Shown here: positions 1-7,192 of the stretch, piece by piece
Layout: the number at the start of each line of letters is the position of its first letter
How positions within the stretch are numbered: position 1 is the first letter of the stretch
Assembly (NCBI GenBank): GCA_000432775.1
Contig: HF990413.1
Location: forward strand, 1-50,920
Reading direction: 5' to 3'
DNA from: Alistipes sp. CAG:831
Lineage (GTDB): Bacteria; Bacteroidota; Bacteroidia; Bacteroidales; UBA932
Length of the DNA: 50,920 nucleotides
The notes under the pieces: generated by a model
Told to the model about the DNA's origin: nothing
What the model saw: the letters and a program-made list of their open reading frames with translations, nothing else
Database searches by the model: none
Made by a program: the position numbers and the translations under genes

Positions 1-12
1 GTCTCGAAACGG

Positions 13-42
13 CTATAATCGGTTATAATCGATTACAATCGT
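13..42. repeat. Three 10-bp tandem units
   Basis: Three imperfect 10-bp units (CTATAATCGG, TTATAATCGA, TTACAATCGT) lie head to tail. They are bracketed by short complementary arms, GAAACG at 6-11 and CGTTTC at 40-45. No gene covers them. The function is unknown; a small hairpin or a protein-binding array is possible. Confidence 0.5.
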
Positions 43-120
43 TTCCGTCTCAGTCGGGAGTATCCTAGGGCTGCGGGGGCATATACGGTCCGTCCTTGAT
101 ATCTATGAGGTTGGAGGAAA

Positions 121-180
121 CTATTCAGAGACTACGGCCTTGAATGTCATGAGGATGATTTTGATGTCCTTTTCACTTCT
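121..180 (-). pseudogene. Fragment: C-terminal tail of a sugar transferase
   Basis: A 19-codon open stretch on the minus strand ends at TAG (121-123). It contains DIKIILMTFKAVV, which resembles the extreme C-terminus of bacterial undecaprenyl-phosphate sugar transferases (WcaJ/PglC-like, usually ending near D-[IV]-K-I-I-x-x-T). The stretch is closed by a stop at 181-183 and has no start codon. It overlaps the end of the aminotransferase fragment by 8 bases. The reading is that a deletion joined the last residues of a sugar transferase to the aminotransferase. The match is short, so this is tentative. Confidence 0.35.
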
Positions 181-985
181 TCAGGCTTGACAGGATTTCA
201 GTGAAATTGTCCATGACGTACTGTACGTCCTCATCGCTCAGATGGGTGTGCAGGGGCAGGGTTATCTCGTTGCGGTACTGGTCGTAGGCATTTGGAAAAT
301 CCTTGATGTCGTAGCCGAGAGCCTTGTATGCCGTCATCATGGGCAGGGGCTTGTAGTGTACGTTGCAGGCTATGCCCCGCTCGGCCATCTTGACTATCAC
401 CTCGCTGCGTTCTTCCACGTCAAATCCTTCCATCCTGACCGGATAGAGGTGGCCTGAGGAGGAATGTTCAGGGCCGTAATGGTCCAGGACCAGGACCTGC
501 ACGCCGCCAACTTCGCCGTATCTGCAGCCGGCAGCCGCCTCTGTCGCGGACTTCCCGGCAGCTCCGGATGTGCATCCTTCTCCGGCAGTTCCCTTCGCGG
601 ACCTTCCTTCCTCATTTTCCCCTGAGGTTGCCGCAACCCCAAGTGCCGCATTGTACGCCCCGATAATCTGCCTGCGGCGGTGCATCAGCTCCGGATACCG
701 CTTCAGCTGCGCCAGTCCGATGCCGGCCATGATGTCGGTCATGTTGCATTTGTAGTACGGAGCGACGATATCGTACTCCCATGCGCCGAGCTTGGTCTTG
801 GCGAGAGCATCCTTGCTTTGACCGTGCAGGGACAACAGCTGCAGTTGCTTGTAGATGGCCTCACCGTCGAGTCCGTCGTGAGGACGCCAGGTAAGAGCAC
901 CTCCCTCGGCAGTAGTCAGATTCTTCACGGCATGGAAGGAGAATGAGGTGAAATCGGCGATATCCCCGCACATTTTTCCGTGCCA
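173..985 (-). pseudogene. DegT/DnrJ/EryC1 aminotransferase, 5'-truncated
   Basis: This is the C-terminal two thirds of a PLP-dependent sugar aminotransferase of the kind used for amino-sugar synthesis in capsule or O-antigen loci. The PLP lysine lies in SFHAVKNLTTAEGGA, close to the first methionine (971-973). The homologous frame starts a few residues earlier at WHGKMCG, then runs into unrelated sequence and a stop at 998-1000. Family members are about 370-390 residues with roughly 180 before this lysine, so the N-terminal half, including much of the cofactor-binding fold, is missing. A low-complexity insert rich in Ala, Gly, Ser and Glu sits in the middle (about 490-640). The 3' part ends normally at TGA 173-175. 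It is very probably non-functional; the missing 5' part is not elsewhere in the window. Confidence 0.8.
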
Positions 986-1091
986 CCTGGCTCTGGTTCA
1001 AGGAACAGTTTGGCAGGCTGTTCTCATCCATTAAAAGGACTGTTAAGCCGCTTAGGAGAGACAAGGGCATGAGATTATAAACGATGCCAAC

Positions 1092-1145
1092 GGGAGGGTA
1101 GCAAGTTTGTGTTTGGGGCAGACCAAAACCGCTTGCTATCCTCCC
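1092..1145. repeat. Long hairpin downstream of flavodoxin cassette
   Basis: GGGAGGGTAGCAAG (1092-1105) is complementary, with one G.T pair, to CTTGCTATCCTCCC (1132-1145). The loop itself contains TTTGG/CCAAA arms, so the hairpin can extend inwards. It lies between the 3' end of the minus-strand flavodoxin cassette and the breakpoint in the aminotransferase. It could be a terminator for the cassette, although a clear U-run is lacking, or the edge of an inserted segment. Confidence 0.55.
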
Positions 1146-1217
1146 ATTGGTTAAATTCAAAATCGGACAGGAAACATCCTCTACTCAAAAATCTATAAGT
1201 TTTCTTGTTAAGTTTGG

Positions 1218-1850
1218 TTATTCATATTTGTCTTGGATGAAGTGCGTCCGCATTCTCGGTTCATATTCCGGCTTGCGAACGCCGTTCTTCCGTCCGCTTT
1301 CAATGCACTTTAGCAACCACGCCATATTTTGCCCCAAGATGCGCATGGTCTGCAAGCCTTCCTTGTCCTTGCGCACATCGTCGGGTGTGAAGCCGTGTAC
1401 CGAGTTCCAGTATTGCGATGCTACGATAGGCATATTCGCAATAGTGAAATATTGATTCAATTGCTCGAAGGTGGCGGAGGCTCCACCACGGCGGCACGAT
1501 ACTACTGATGCGCCGAGCTTGCCCGCCATGCGGTTCTCCGTGGCGAAGAACAGGCGGTTCAGGAACGAAACGAGTTGCCCCGTTGGTGCACTGTAATAAA
1601 CCGGAGAACCGATGACGATGGCATCAAATTCATCCAGCCGTTTCTGTATCTCTTGCACGAGGTCGTCGCGGAAACAATGTCCTGTATTCATGCAGGCTCC
1701 ACAGGCGATGCAGCCCGCTATGGGCTTCTTGCCTAAATACAGCAATTCCGTCTCAATGCCGTTTGCCTGCAAGGTGGTTTCCACTTCGTGCAGGGCGGTA
1801 TAGGTGCAGCCCGTTTGATTCGGGCTGCCATTAATCAACAATACCTTCAT
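1218..1850 (-). CDS. Flavodoxin-family NAD(P)H-dependent oxidoreductase (second in cassette)
   Basis: This 210-residue protein has the flavodoxin/NADPH-dependent FMN reductase fold. It begins MKVLLINGSPNQTG, the FMN phosphate-binding loop, followed by a Cys-rich CIACGACMNTGHC segment (about residues 49-61) typical of Bacteroides and clostridial iron-sulfur-flavoprotein-like reductases, then IGSPVYYSAPTGQ. The start chosen is ATG at 1848-1850, because upstream residues do not match the family and would overlap the preceding gene. It follows the other flavodoxin gene by 4 bases and ends the three-gene minus-strand operon. Likely role: reduction of quinones, nitro or azo compounds using NAD(P)H. 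The substrate is unknown. Whether the four cysteines bind a cluster cannot be told from sequence alone. Confidence 0.85.
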   Translation of the reverse strand: MKVLLINGSPNQTGCTYTALHEVETTLQANGIETELLYLGKKPIAGCIACGACMNTGHCFRDDLVQEIQKRLDEFDAIVIGSPVYYSAPTGQLVSFLNRLFFATENRMAGKLGASVVSCRRGGASATFEQLNQYFTIANMPIVASQYWNSVHGFTPDDVRKDKEGLQTMRILGQNMAWLLKCIESGRKNGVRKPEYEPRMRTHFIQDKYE

Positions 1851-1854
1851 ACGT

Positions 1855-2394
1855 TCAGAATTGATGCGCCAGTTCAGCCGCTTGCTTGCAGCCGTCCGTC
1901 TTGTTGATGTCACCTTCGTTCAATACTCCGGTAATAAGCACTTCGCCAGCCATCTCCCATTTCAGCAGAGCGGCAGAACGTTCCAGCGGCATACGGATGC
2001 CGTCCATTACCGTCACGTCGTTTTCTTCGCAGCAGGCTATCAGTCCGCATTTCTTTCCGGCGATATCCTTTCCGCCCACCACGAATGAAAACAGGCGGTC
2101 AATCACACCCTTTATCTGTGCCGGAATGGAATACCAGTAGGTTGGCATGGTGAATACAACAGCATCGGCTTCCATAATGGCAGGTGCGATAAGGTTAAAA
2201 TCGTCGTCGAACGAACAAGCCTTGCCCGTCTTGAAGCAGGTCTGGCAGGCACGGCAACCGCCTATCTTCATCAGTGCGGCATCAAATCGTTGCACCGTGT
2301 GGCCGAGTGTCTCCGCTTCCCTGATAAATGCGTCCGTCATGGCAAAGCTGTTGCCATGCTTGCGTGGACTTCCCGTAATAACTGTTATCTTCAT
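1855..2394 (-). CDS. Flavodoxin-family NAD(P)H-dependent oxidoreductase (first in cassette)
   Basis: This 179-residue FMN reductase-like protein starts MKITVITGSPRKHGNS, which gives the flavin-phosphate loop. It contains GGCRACQTC with a further Cys at KAC, and MPTYWYSIPAQIKGVIDR, the conserved flavodoxin-family active-site segment. It lies 12 bases after the lumazine-binding-like gene and 4 bases before the second flavodoxin gene, so the three are surely one transcript. The divergent neighbour is an HxlR-family regulator, a family that often responds to quinones, aldehydes or disulfide stress and controls adjacent reductases. The physiological electron acceptor is not evident. Confidence 0.87.
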   Translation of the reverse strand: MKITVITGSPRKHGNSFAMTDAFIREAETLGHTVQRFDAALMKIGGCRACQTCFKTGKACSFDDDFNLIAPAIMEADAVVFTMPTYWYSIPAQIKGVIDRLFSFVVGGKDIAGKKCGLIACCEENDVTVMDGIRMPLERSAALLKWEMAGEVLITGVLNEGDINKTDGCKQAAELAHQF

Positions 2395-2406
2395 GACGCT
2401 TCCTCC

Positions 2407-2790
2407 TTACTTTTGAATGGTATTCGAATTCTGATTGTACGCCTTCGCCACGCACCGCCACTCGCCGTCCATCTTCATCAGCAGCAGGTAGTCGGTGAAG
2501 TCGATACGGCCTCCCCATTTCTCTTCCAGCACGCGCACCACGGCGAGGGTCTCTTCTACGTCCACCACGTCGATGCGTGCCTTGAAGTCATCGCCTGCGC
2601 CTACGGTGTCCACATTGTGGTAGAACTGCTCGATGCTGCCGTGCTCCAGCTTCCCGTCCAAGTAGCCGAATAAGACGGCTTCGTCAATAAACAATTCGCG
2701 GGCATACTTGCTGTTGCCTTCTGCCACACTTTTCACAAACTTCATGGCAGCTTCTTCCACTGCCTTGTACTCTTCGATATTTGCTCTCAT
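2407..2790 (-). CDS. Nuclear transport factor 2-like protein (putative lumazine-binding family)
   Basis: This 127-residue protein starts MRANIEEYKAVEEAA and has the NTF2-like alpha+beta pattern: a helix with AMKFVKSVAEGN, FIDEAVLFGYLDGKLEHG, then beta strands ending DYLLLMKMDGEWRCVAKAY. It fits the small family annotated as putative lumazine-binding (Lumazine_bd_2), found beside oxidoreductases in Bacteroidales. The start is ATG 2788-2790; a longer frame to 2859 would place the promoter -7 box inside the gene. It is the first gene of the operon with two flavodoxin-like reductases. Its biochemical role is unknown; binding of a flavin-like ligand or a scaffold role for the partner reductases is inference. 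Confidence 0.8.
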   Translation of the reverse strand: MRANIEEYKAVEEAAMKFVKSVAEGNSKYARELFIDEAVLFGYLDGKLEHGSIEQFYHNVDTVGAGDDFKARIDVVDVEETLAVVRVLEEKWGGRIDFTDYLLLMKMDGEWRCVAKAYNQNSNTIQK

Positions 2791-2828
2791 GATGCTAATG
2801 TTTAATTGATTATCTTGTTTTGATGCTG

Positions 2829-2859
2829 CAAAGGTAGGTGATTCCTCCAGTTTGCACAA
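2829..2859 (-). promoter_or_regulatory. Promoter of the flavodoxin cassette
   Basis: On the minus strand TACCTTTG (2829-2836) matches the Bacteroidetes -7 consensus TAnnTTTG. A TTG (2857-2859) lies 20 bases upstream, in the position of the -33 element. Transcription would start about 30 bases before the ATG at 2790. Confidence 0.7.
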
Positions 2860-2860
2860 G

Positions 2861-2899
2861 TACCGAAAAATTATTCATATACTGAAAAATTATTCGGTA
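2861..2899. promoter_or_regulatory. Probable HxlR operator between divergent promoters
   Basis: TACCGAA (2861-2867) and TTCGGTA (2893-2899) form the ends of a 39-bp interrupted palindrome. Inside it, CYGAAAAATTATTC occurs twice as a direct repeat (2863-2876 and 2882-2895), offset by 19 bases. It sits between the divergent promoters of the reductase cassette and the HxlR gene, where a dimeric winged-helix regulator would bind. Confidence 0.65.
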
Positions 2900-2924
2900 T
2901 ATCCCCGTTACGATATATTATCCT

Positions 2925-2932
2925 TACCTTTG
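2925..2932 (+). promoter_or_regulatory. -7 box of the HxlR regulator gene
   Basis: TACCTTTG matches TAnnTTTG and lies 29 bases before the regulator's ATG. No clear -33 TTG is seen; the inverted repeat at 2861-2899 ends just upstream of where the -33 element would be. Confidence 0.6.
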
Positions 2933-2961
2933 CAGGCGTAACATTCAATAAAGATAAAACC

Positions 2962-3312
2962 ATGTACGAAAGAAAGATACCCGTAGATTTGGACTGTCCC
3001 TTGCGGCTGACCATGAGCCTGATTGATTCCAAGTGGAAGTCATGCATCTTGGACGAACTGCGCCACCGTGCCCTGCGTCCCAGTGAATTGCACAAGATAT
3101 TTCCCGAAGCCACGCCTCGTGTGCTCGACTTGCAACTGAAGGAACTGGTAGAGGACGGGCTCGTATCGAAGACCATCTACCCTGAACTGCCTCCTCGTTC
3201 GGAGTATGCTATCACTCCGTTGGGGATGACGCTTATTCCCATCATCGATGCTATGATTGCATGGGGAGAGAAGAATACAGAATTATTTGAAAAGAAATAT
3301 GGGAAACGGTAA
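2962..3312 (+). CDS. HxlR-family transcriptional regulator
   Basis: This 116-residue winged helix-turn-helix protein has typical HxlR features: CPLRLTMSLIDSKWKSCIL at the N-terminus, ELRHRALRPSELHKIFP as the first HTH helices, TPRVLDLQLKELVEDGLV as the recognition helix and start of the wing, and YAITPLGMTLIPIIDAM near the end. A Cys at residue 11 is placed like the redox-sensing Cys of some HxlR proteins (for example YodB and HypR). It is transcribed divergently from two reductases and a lumazine-binding-like gene, and a palindrome lies between them, so it very probably controls that cassette and itself. The inducer is unknown; a thiol-reactive compound is a reasonable guess. Confidence 0.9.
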   Translation: MYERKIPVDLDCPLRLTMSLIDSKWKSCILDELRHRALRPSELHKIFPEATPRVLDLQLKELVEDGLVSKTIYPELPPRSEYAITPLGMTLIPIIDAMIAWGEKNTELFEKKYGKR

Positions 3313-3380
3313 TAGAATTTGGTTGCTTTTCACTATCTTTTGTAGCGTCGCGCAATGTAGTGATTATAGGCTATTTTCAT

Positions 3381-3415
3381 GAATGTGCCGTCTCTTGCGA
3401 AGAGACGGCACATTC
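3381..3415. terminator. Perfect 16-bp stem terminator after the HxlR gene
   Basis: GAATGTGCCGTCTCTT (3381-3396) and AAGAGACGGCACATTC (3400-3415) are fully complementary with a 3-base loop, followed by TATTTC. The length and position after the stop at 3312 suit an intrinsic terminator. The symmetry allows action in both directions. Confidence 0.75.
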
Positions 3416-3441
3416 TATTTCTGGATGCCCCGAAATGAAAA

Positions 3442-3470
3442 TCCGGCACCCGCCGTGAGGGGATGCCGGA
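3442..3470 (-). terminator. Terminator of the ior/lipoprotein transcript
   Basis: TCCGGCACCC and GGGGATGCCGGA form a stem around GCCGTGA. On the minus strand the stem is followed by ATTTTCATTTC. It lies about 30 bases past the stop of the minus-strand lipoprotein gene. Confidence 0.55.
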
Positions 3471-3497
3471 AGATTCAATTTCCAGGATAAGAGGGTG

Positions 3498-3932
3498 TTA
3501 GAGTAAAGAGTCGGGCTCTTTGAATGTTACGGTCCTGGTTGTAACAATGTGATCCCATGCGCCGTCGTTGACAACGCTGTCGCTGTTCTGGTTGTCAGAA
3601 CCGGTGCGGAGGCTGAATGTGGCCGATGTCTCCGGGAGTACAGGCACGACAGGTTCTGCGTTGGCGAACTGCTCGCTTTCGAGGTAGTCCATTCTCTCGT
3701 TGAACCACGTGATCGCATCGCTCTCGGTTCCGGTGAAGGAATTCTGCGCATAGTTGTCCTTATTGGCGGAGATGGAAGAACTTACCTTGGCCTGTAGAAA
3801 AGTGTTAGCGTCATAATTTTTGGAACTGTCCTCAATTGTAATTATGTAGTCTGAGGTTTTATTCTCTTCGCACGATGTCAGGCCAAGCAGGAGCGCTGCG
3901 GCCATGGAAAAAAGGATCAGAATCCGTTTCAT
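3498..3932 (-). CDS. Small hypothetical lipoprotein
   Basis: The 144-residue product has a type II signal peptide (MKRILILFSMAAALLLG) with lipobox LTSC; the Cys at about position 21 would become the lipidated N-terminus. The mature part is hydrophilic and contains a serine/asparagine-rich stretch (SSSISANKDNYAQNSF) and an acidic tail. No family is recognised. It begins 25 bases after the end of iorB on the same strand, so it may be read from the ior transcript, although no functional link is evident. Two possible terminators follow it. The real-gene call is supported by the signal peptide, lipobox and clean flanks. Confidence 0.75.
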   Translation of the reverse strand: MKRILILFSMAAALLLGLTSCEENKTSDYIITIEDSSKNYDANTFLQAKVSSSISANKDNYAQNSFTGTESDAITWFNERMDYLESEQFANAEPVVPVLPETSATFSLRTGSDNQNSDSVVNDGAWDHIVTTRTVTFKEPDSLL

Positions 3933-3957
3933 GTCGTTTTGTGTTTTTGTTGCTTTT

Positions 3958-4539
3958 CTATTTTTCTGAACTATGGCGATAGCCTGCCTCGAGGGCCGCT
4001 AGGTTTTTGTCGACTATGTCCTTGCCCTTGCGGGAGAAGACCTTGGCGACAGCGTCGCGGACAGCCTCATAGCTGAGGTCCAGCATGGGAATGGCTGCGC
4101 CGAGGAGCACCATGTTGGCGGCCTGCGAGGGGGCTCCGGCTTCCTTGGCGAGGGCCTCCACATCCAGCATCACCGTGTGGGGCATGGCTTTCAGATGTGC
4201 GTAGATCTCCTCTTTGTCAGGGTAGTCGGGTATGTTGACGAAGGGCACCGAGGAGGTGACGATCCACCCGTCCTTGGACAGCTCCTGGACGTAGCGGAGT
4301 GCCTCCATAGGCTCGAGGGACATGATCATGTCCACCTTCCCGAAGGGGATGAGGTCGCTGTGTATGGGCTCGGAGGATATGCGCAGGTTGCTCTGTACGT
4401 CACCACCGCGCTGGCTCATTCCGTGTACCTCGGCCTGCTTGATATGAAGGCCGTTGGTGAGGGCGGCTTCTCCGAGGACCGTTGCGATGGAGAGGATACC
4501 CTGTCCTCCCACACCGGCTAAAATTATGTCTTGTTTCAT
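3958..4539 (-). CDS. Indolepyruvate oxidoreductase subunit beta
   Basis: The 193-residue protein is the pyruvate ferredoxin oxidoreductase gamma-type subunit (IorB). It starts MKQDIILAGVGGQGILSIA, the family's nucleotide-binding hallmark, and contains EVHGMSQRGGDVQSNLR, also diagnostic. With IorA it oxidatively decarboxylates aryl pyruvates from aromatic amino acids to aryl-acetyl-CoA, passing electrons to ferredoxin. It starts 29 bases after the end of iorA and is translated from the same message. Length and motifs are normal. Confidence 0.93.
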   Translation of the reverse strand: MKQDIILAGVGGQGILSIATVLGEAALTNGLHIKQAEVHGMSQRGGDVQSNLRISSEPIHSDLIPFGKVDMIMSLEPMEALRYVQELSKDGWIVTSSVPFVNIPDYPDKEEIYAHLKAMPHTVMLDVEALAKEAGAPSQAANMVLLGAAIPMLDLSYEAVRDAVAKVFSRKGKDIVDKNLAALEAGYRHSSEK

Positions 4540-4568
4540 ATCGGATTCTAAGTTTTACGGGTTGGACA

Positions 4569-6194
4569 TTACTGCTGTTTTTTCTCCCTGGCGTGGCGTT
4601 TGAAGGTCTGTATGCACTCGCGGCGGGGGATGACCACAGACACTCCTTTATATTCCACCTCTTCGCGGATGACGTTCTTGATTTCCTCCATGTTCTTGGC
4701 CAGAGGTACTACCACGCGGATGTGTGCGGGGTCGACTCCCACTCCGGCGCAGATGCTCTCCAGCTTGCCTGTACCTGCGGAGTCCTGGCCTCCGGTCATG
4801 CCGGTGGTGAGGTTGTCGGAGATGATTACGACTACGTTCGCGTTGGAGTTGACGCAGTCGAGCAGGCCGGTGATGCCGGAATGTGTGAAGGTGGAGTCAC
4901 CTATGACGGCGAATGAGGGGAACTGTCCTGCGTCTGCAGCACCCTTGGCCATGGTGATGGATGCGCCCATGTCGACGGTGGTGTGGATGGCTCTGAAGGG
5001 GGGCAGCGCTCCGAGGGTGTAGCAGCCGATGTCGCTGAACACTCTGGAGTTGTCATACTCGGCGGCTACCTCGTTGAGGGCGGCATACATGTCCCTGTGG
5101 CCGCATCCCTGGCAGAGGGCGGGCGGACGGGGCATTACTATCTCGTCTTTGGGGAATGTCTTGTGGGGGCTGAGATGCAGGGCTGCGCGGACACTGTCCG
5201 GGGTAAGCTCTCCAGAGCGGGGCAGCAGTCCCGTGAGACGGCCCTCGACCTGGATTTCGGAGCCGATCATTCCGCGGATCTTGTCCTCCACGAAGGGCTG
5301 GCCCTCCTCCATGACGATGACCCTGTGTACGCCGGAGGCCACCATCTCGGCCACCAGCTTGCGGGGAATAGGGTAGCGGGTGAGCTTGAGCACTCCGCAG
5401 GGCACTCCCTTGGGGAAATTCTCCAGGAGGTAGTTGTAGGCAATACCGCATGCGACTACTGCAAGTCCTCTGTCCTCGCCCGGGGTGAAGCTGTTGCGGG
5501 GATCCTCGGCGGCGTCCTGTCCGAATACTTTCTTGTCGAGGATCAACTGGTCGTTGCGGACGCGGGAGTTGGCGGGAAGGAGAATCCACTGCTTGGGATT
5601 GTCCGGGAAATGAATCTTATTCTGCGGACGGATGTCCTCGCTTCCGTCGGCTCTGGTCTTTGTGAGCACCTCGGCCCTGGAGTGGGCCATACGGGTGGTG
5701 ATGCGTATCAGTACGGGAATCCGCATTTTCTCCGAGTAGTCAAATGCATCGCGGACCATGTCGTAGGCCTCCTGCTGGCAGGACGGCTCGAAGTAGGGAA
5801 CCATCGCGAAACGTCCGTAGAAACGGGAGTCCTGCTCATTCTGAGAGGAATGCATCGAGGGGTCGTCGGCTGCCACGACCACCAGTCCTCCGTTGGCTCC
5901 TGTCATGGCTGAGTTGATGAAGGCATCGGCTGCCACGTTCATGCCTACGTGTTTCATGCAGACCATGGCCCTCTTGCCCATATATGACATGCCGAGGGCG
6001 GCTTCCATGGCTGTCTTCTCGTTGGTACACCACTTGCAGAAGATACGCTCTGAGTCCGGATCGGCCTTCTGGCGGTTCTGGATGTACTCGGTGATCTCCG
6101 TGGAGGGAGTTCCTGGATAGGCGTAGACACCGGAAATGCCCGAATGAATCGCCGCCAGTGCAATGGCTTCATCGCCAAGTAATAGTAATTTCAT
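4569..6194 (-). CDS. Indolepyruvate oxidoreductase subunit alpha
   Basis: The 541-residue catalytic subunit binds thiamine pyrophosphate. The N-terminal PYR-type domain begins with MKLLLLGDEAIALAAIHSG and YPGTPSTEITEY. The C-terminal TPP domain carries LCQGCGHRDMYAAL, DIGCYTLGALPPF and GDSTFTHSGITGL. The classical enzyme is longer and ends in two [4Fe-4S] ferredoxin motifs; this one stops after RRECIQTFKRHAREKKQQ with no Cys-rich tail, as I believe is usual for Bacteroidales copies, so electrons presumably go to a separate ferredoxin. It leads the iorA-iorB pair and faces panC divergently. A phenylacetate-CoA ligase gene, frequently next to ior, is not present here. Confidence 0.93.
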   Translation of the reverse strand: MKLLLLGDEAIALAAIHSGISGVYAYPGTPSTEITEYIQNRQKADPDSERIFCKWCTNEKTAMEAALGMSYMGKRAMVCMKHVGMNVAADAFINSAMTGANGGLVVVAADDPSMHSSQNEQDSRFYGRFAMVPYFEPSCQQEAYDMVRDAFDYSEKMRIPVLIRITTRMAHSRAEVLTKTRADGSEDIRPQNKIHFPDNPKQWILLPANSRVRNDQLILDKKVFGQDAAEDPRNSFTPGEDRGLAVVACGIAYNYLLENFPKGVPCGVLKLTRYPIPRKLVAEMVASGVHRVIVMEEGQPFVEDKIRGMIGSEIQVEGRLTGLLPRSGELTPDSVRAALHLSPHKTFPKDEIVMPRPPALCQGCGHRDMYAALNEVAAEYDNSRVFSDIGCYTLGALPPFRAIHTTVDMGASITMAKGAADAGQFPSFAVIGDSTFTHSGITGLLDCVNSNANVVVIISDNLTTGMTGGQDSAGTGKLESICAGVGVDPAHIRVVVPLAKNMEEIKNVIREEVEYKGVSVVIPRRECIQTFKRHAREKKQQ

Positions 6195-6223
6195 AAAAAA
6201 ATATAATTTGTTCTATCAATTAC

Positions 6224-6231
6224 AAAGAAAA
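6224..6231 (-). promoter_or_regulatory. Possible -7 box of iorA
   Basis: On the minus strand TTTCTTTG is a near match to TAnnTTTG. A TTG on the minus strand (6247-6249) lies 15 bases upstream, closer than usual. The gap to the iorA ATG is about 30 bases. Confidence 0.35.
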
Positions 6232-6317
6232 ATCTGTCCGTAGGTTCAAAATTATAACTAATTATCTGAAAAGGCAAAATTTTTTCATTCAAATTACATA
6301 AAGTCATTGAAAATACG

Positions 6318-6325
6318 TATGTTTG
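6318..6325 (+). promoter_or_regulatory. -7 box of panC; decides the start codon
   Basis: TATGTTTG is a perfect -7 element. Because it overlaps the potential upstream starts TTG 6307 and ATG 6319, the message must begin downstream, which leaves ATG 6346 as the panC start. Confidence 0.65.
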
Positions 6326-6345
6326 CTCCCGATTTCTGTACAGTC

Positions 6346-7191
6346 ATGAAAGTAGCTAAAACCTTGGCGGACTTCGAGTCTGCCCGCAAGTCTCTAGGAG
6401 ACAAAACGGTAGGATTTGTACCTACAATGGGCGCCCTCCACGAGGGGCACGCCTCCCTTATCCGCAGGGCCGTTGCAGAATGCGACGCCGTAGTGGTATC
6501 CGACTTCGTCAACCCGACCCAGTTCAACAATAAGACCGACTTCGAGACCTATCCCCGCATCCTGGACCAGGACTGCGCTTTTGTAGAGGCTCTCGGAGCG
6601 GCCGTGCTCTTCGCCCCCCGGGTGGAGGATATCTACCCCGCCGGTACGGATTATGATAAAAAGGTGTTTGACCTCGGCGGTCTGGACAGTTATGGGGAGG
6701 GCCCCAGGCGTCCGGGACATTTCAACGGCATGGCCCAGGTAGTCACCCGCCTCTTCGACATCGTCCGTCCTGACAGGGCGTATTTCGGGGAGAAGGACTA
6801 CCAGCAGCTTGCCATCATCGAGTATTTCGTGAAGGCTCTGCACTATCCTATAGAAATAGTACGCTGTCCCATTGCCAGGGCAGAGGACGGACTGGCCCTG
6901 AGCTCCCGCAACAAGCTCCTGTCTCCTGCTCAGAGAGCCGCCGCCCCCCATATCTACGCCAGCATCCGGCAGACCGCGGGCATGGTGGGGAAAATGCCGG
7001 TGTCGGAAGCGGTGAGGAAGACTACGGAGCTAATCGATGCAGATCCGGAACTCAGGACGGAATATGTGGAAATCATAAATTCATTAAATTTGCGCCCCGT
7101 TTCCGGATGGGACGAGGCGGAGCACCTGCGTCTGACCTGTGCGGTATATGCCGGTGAGGTGCGTCTGATAGACAACATAGAACTCAAGTAG
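6346..7191 (+). CDS. panC: Pantoate--beta-alanine ligase
   Basis: The 281-residue enzyme condenses D-pantoate with beta-alanine using ATP, the last step to pantothenate, in the cytoplasm. It shows the family's nucleotidylyltransferase signatures: FVPTMGALHEGHASLIRRA (HIGH-type site), VNPTQFN, GEKDYQQLAII and GLALSSRNKLL (KMSKS-type loop). Length is normal for the family. The start at 6346 (MKVAKTLADFES) is chosen because a perfect -7 promoter box overlaps the earlier candidates. panD follows after one base, so beta-alanine supply and use are co-transcribed. The gene heads a four-gene plus-strand cluster that continues with two membrane or envelope proteins. Confidence 0.95.
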   Translation: MKVAKTLADFESARKSLGDKTVGFVPTMGALHEGHASLIRRAVAECDAVVVSDFVNPTQFNNKTDFETYPRILDQDCAFVEALGAAVLFAPRVEDIYPAGTDYDKKVFDLGGLDSYGEGPRRPGHFNGMAQVVTRLFDIVRPDRAYFGEKDYQQLAIIEYFVKALHYPIEIVRCPIARAEDGLALSSRNKLLSPAQRAAAPHIYASIRQTAGMVGKMPVSEAVRKTTELIDADPELRTEYVEIINSLNLRPVSGWDEAEHLRLTCAVYAGEVRLIDNIELK

Positions 7192-7192
7192 A

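Noticed and set aside
861..1160. 99-residue minus-strand frame overlapping the aminotransferase start
   Set aside because: It crosses the breakpoint in another frame, shares nothing with the missing N-terminal half and includes a hairpin.
4983..5912. 309-residue open frame on the plus strand
   Set aside because: It lies wholly opposite iorA, which has strong family motifs; the frame is an antisense shadow of a GC-rich gene.
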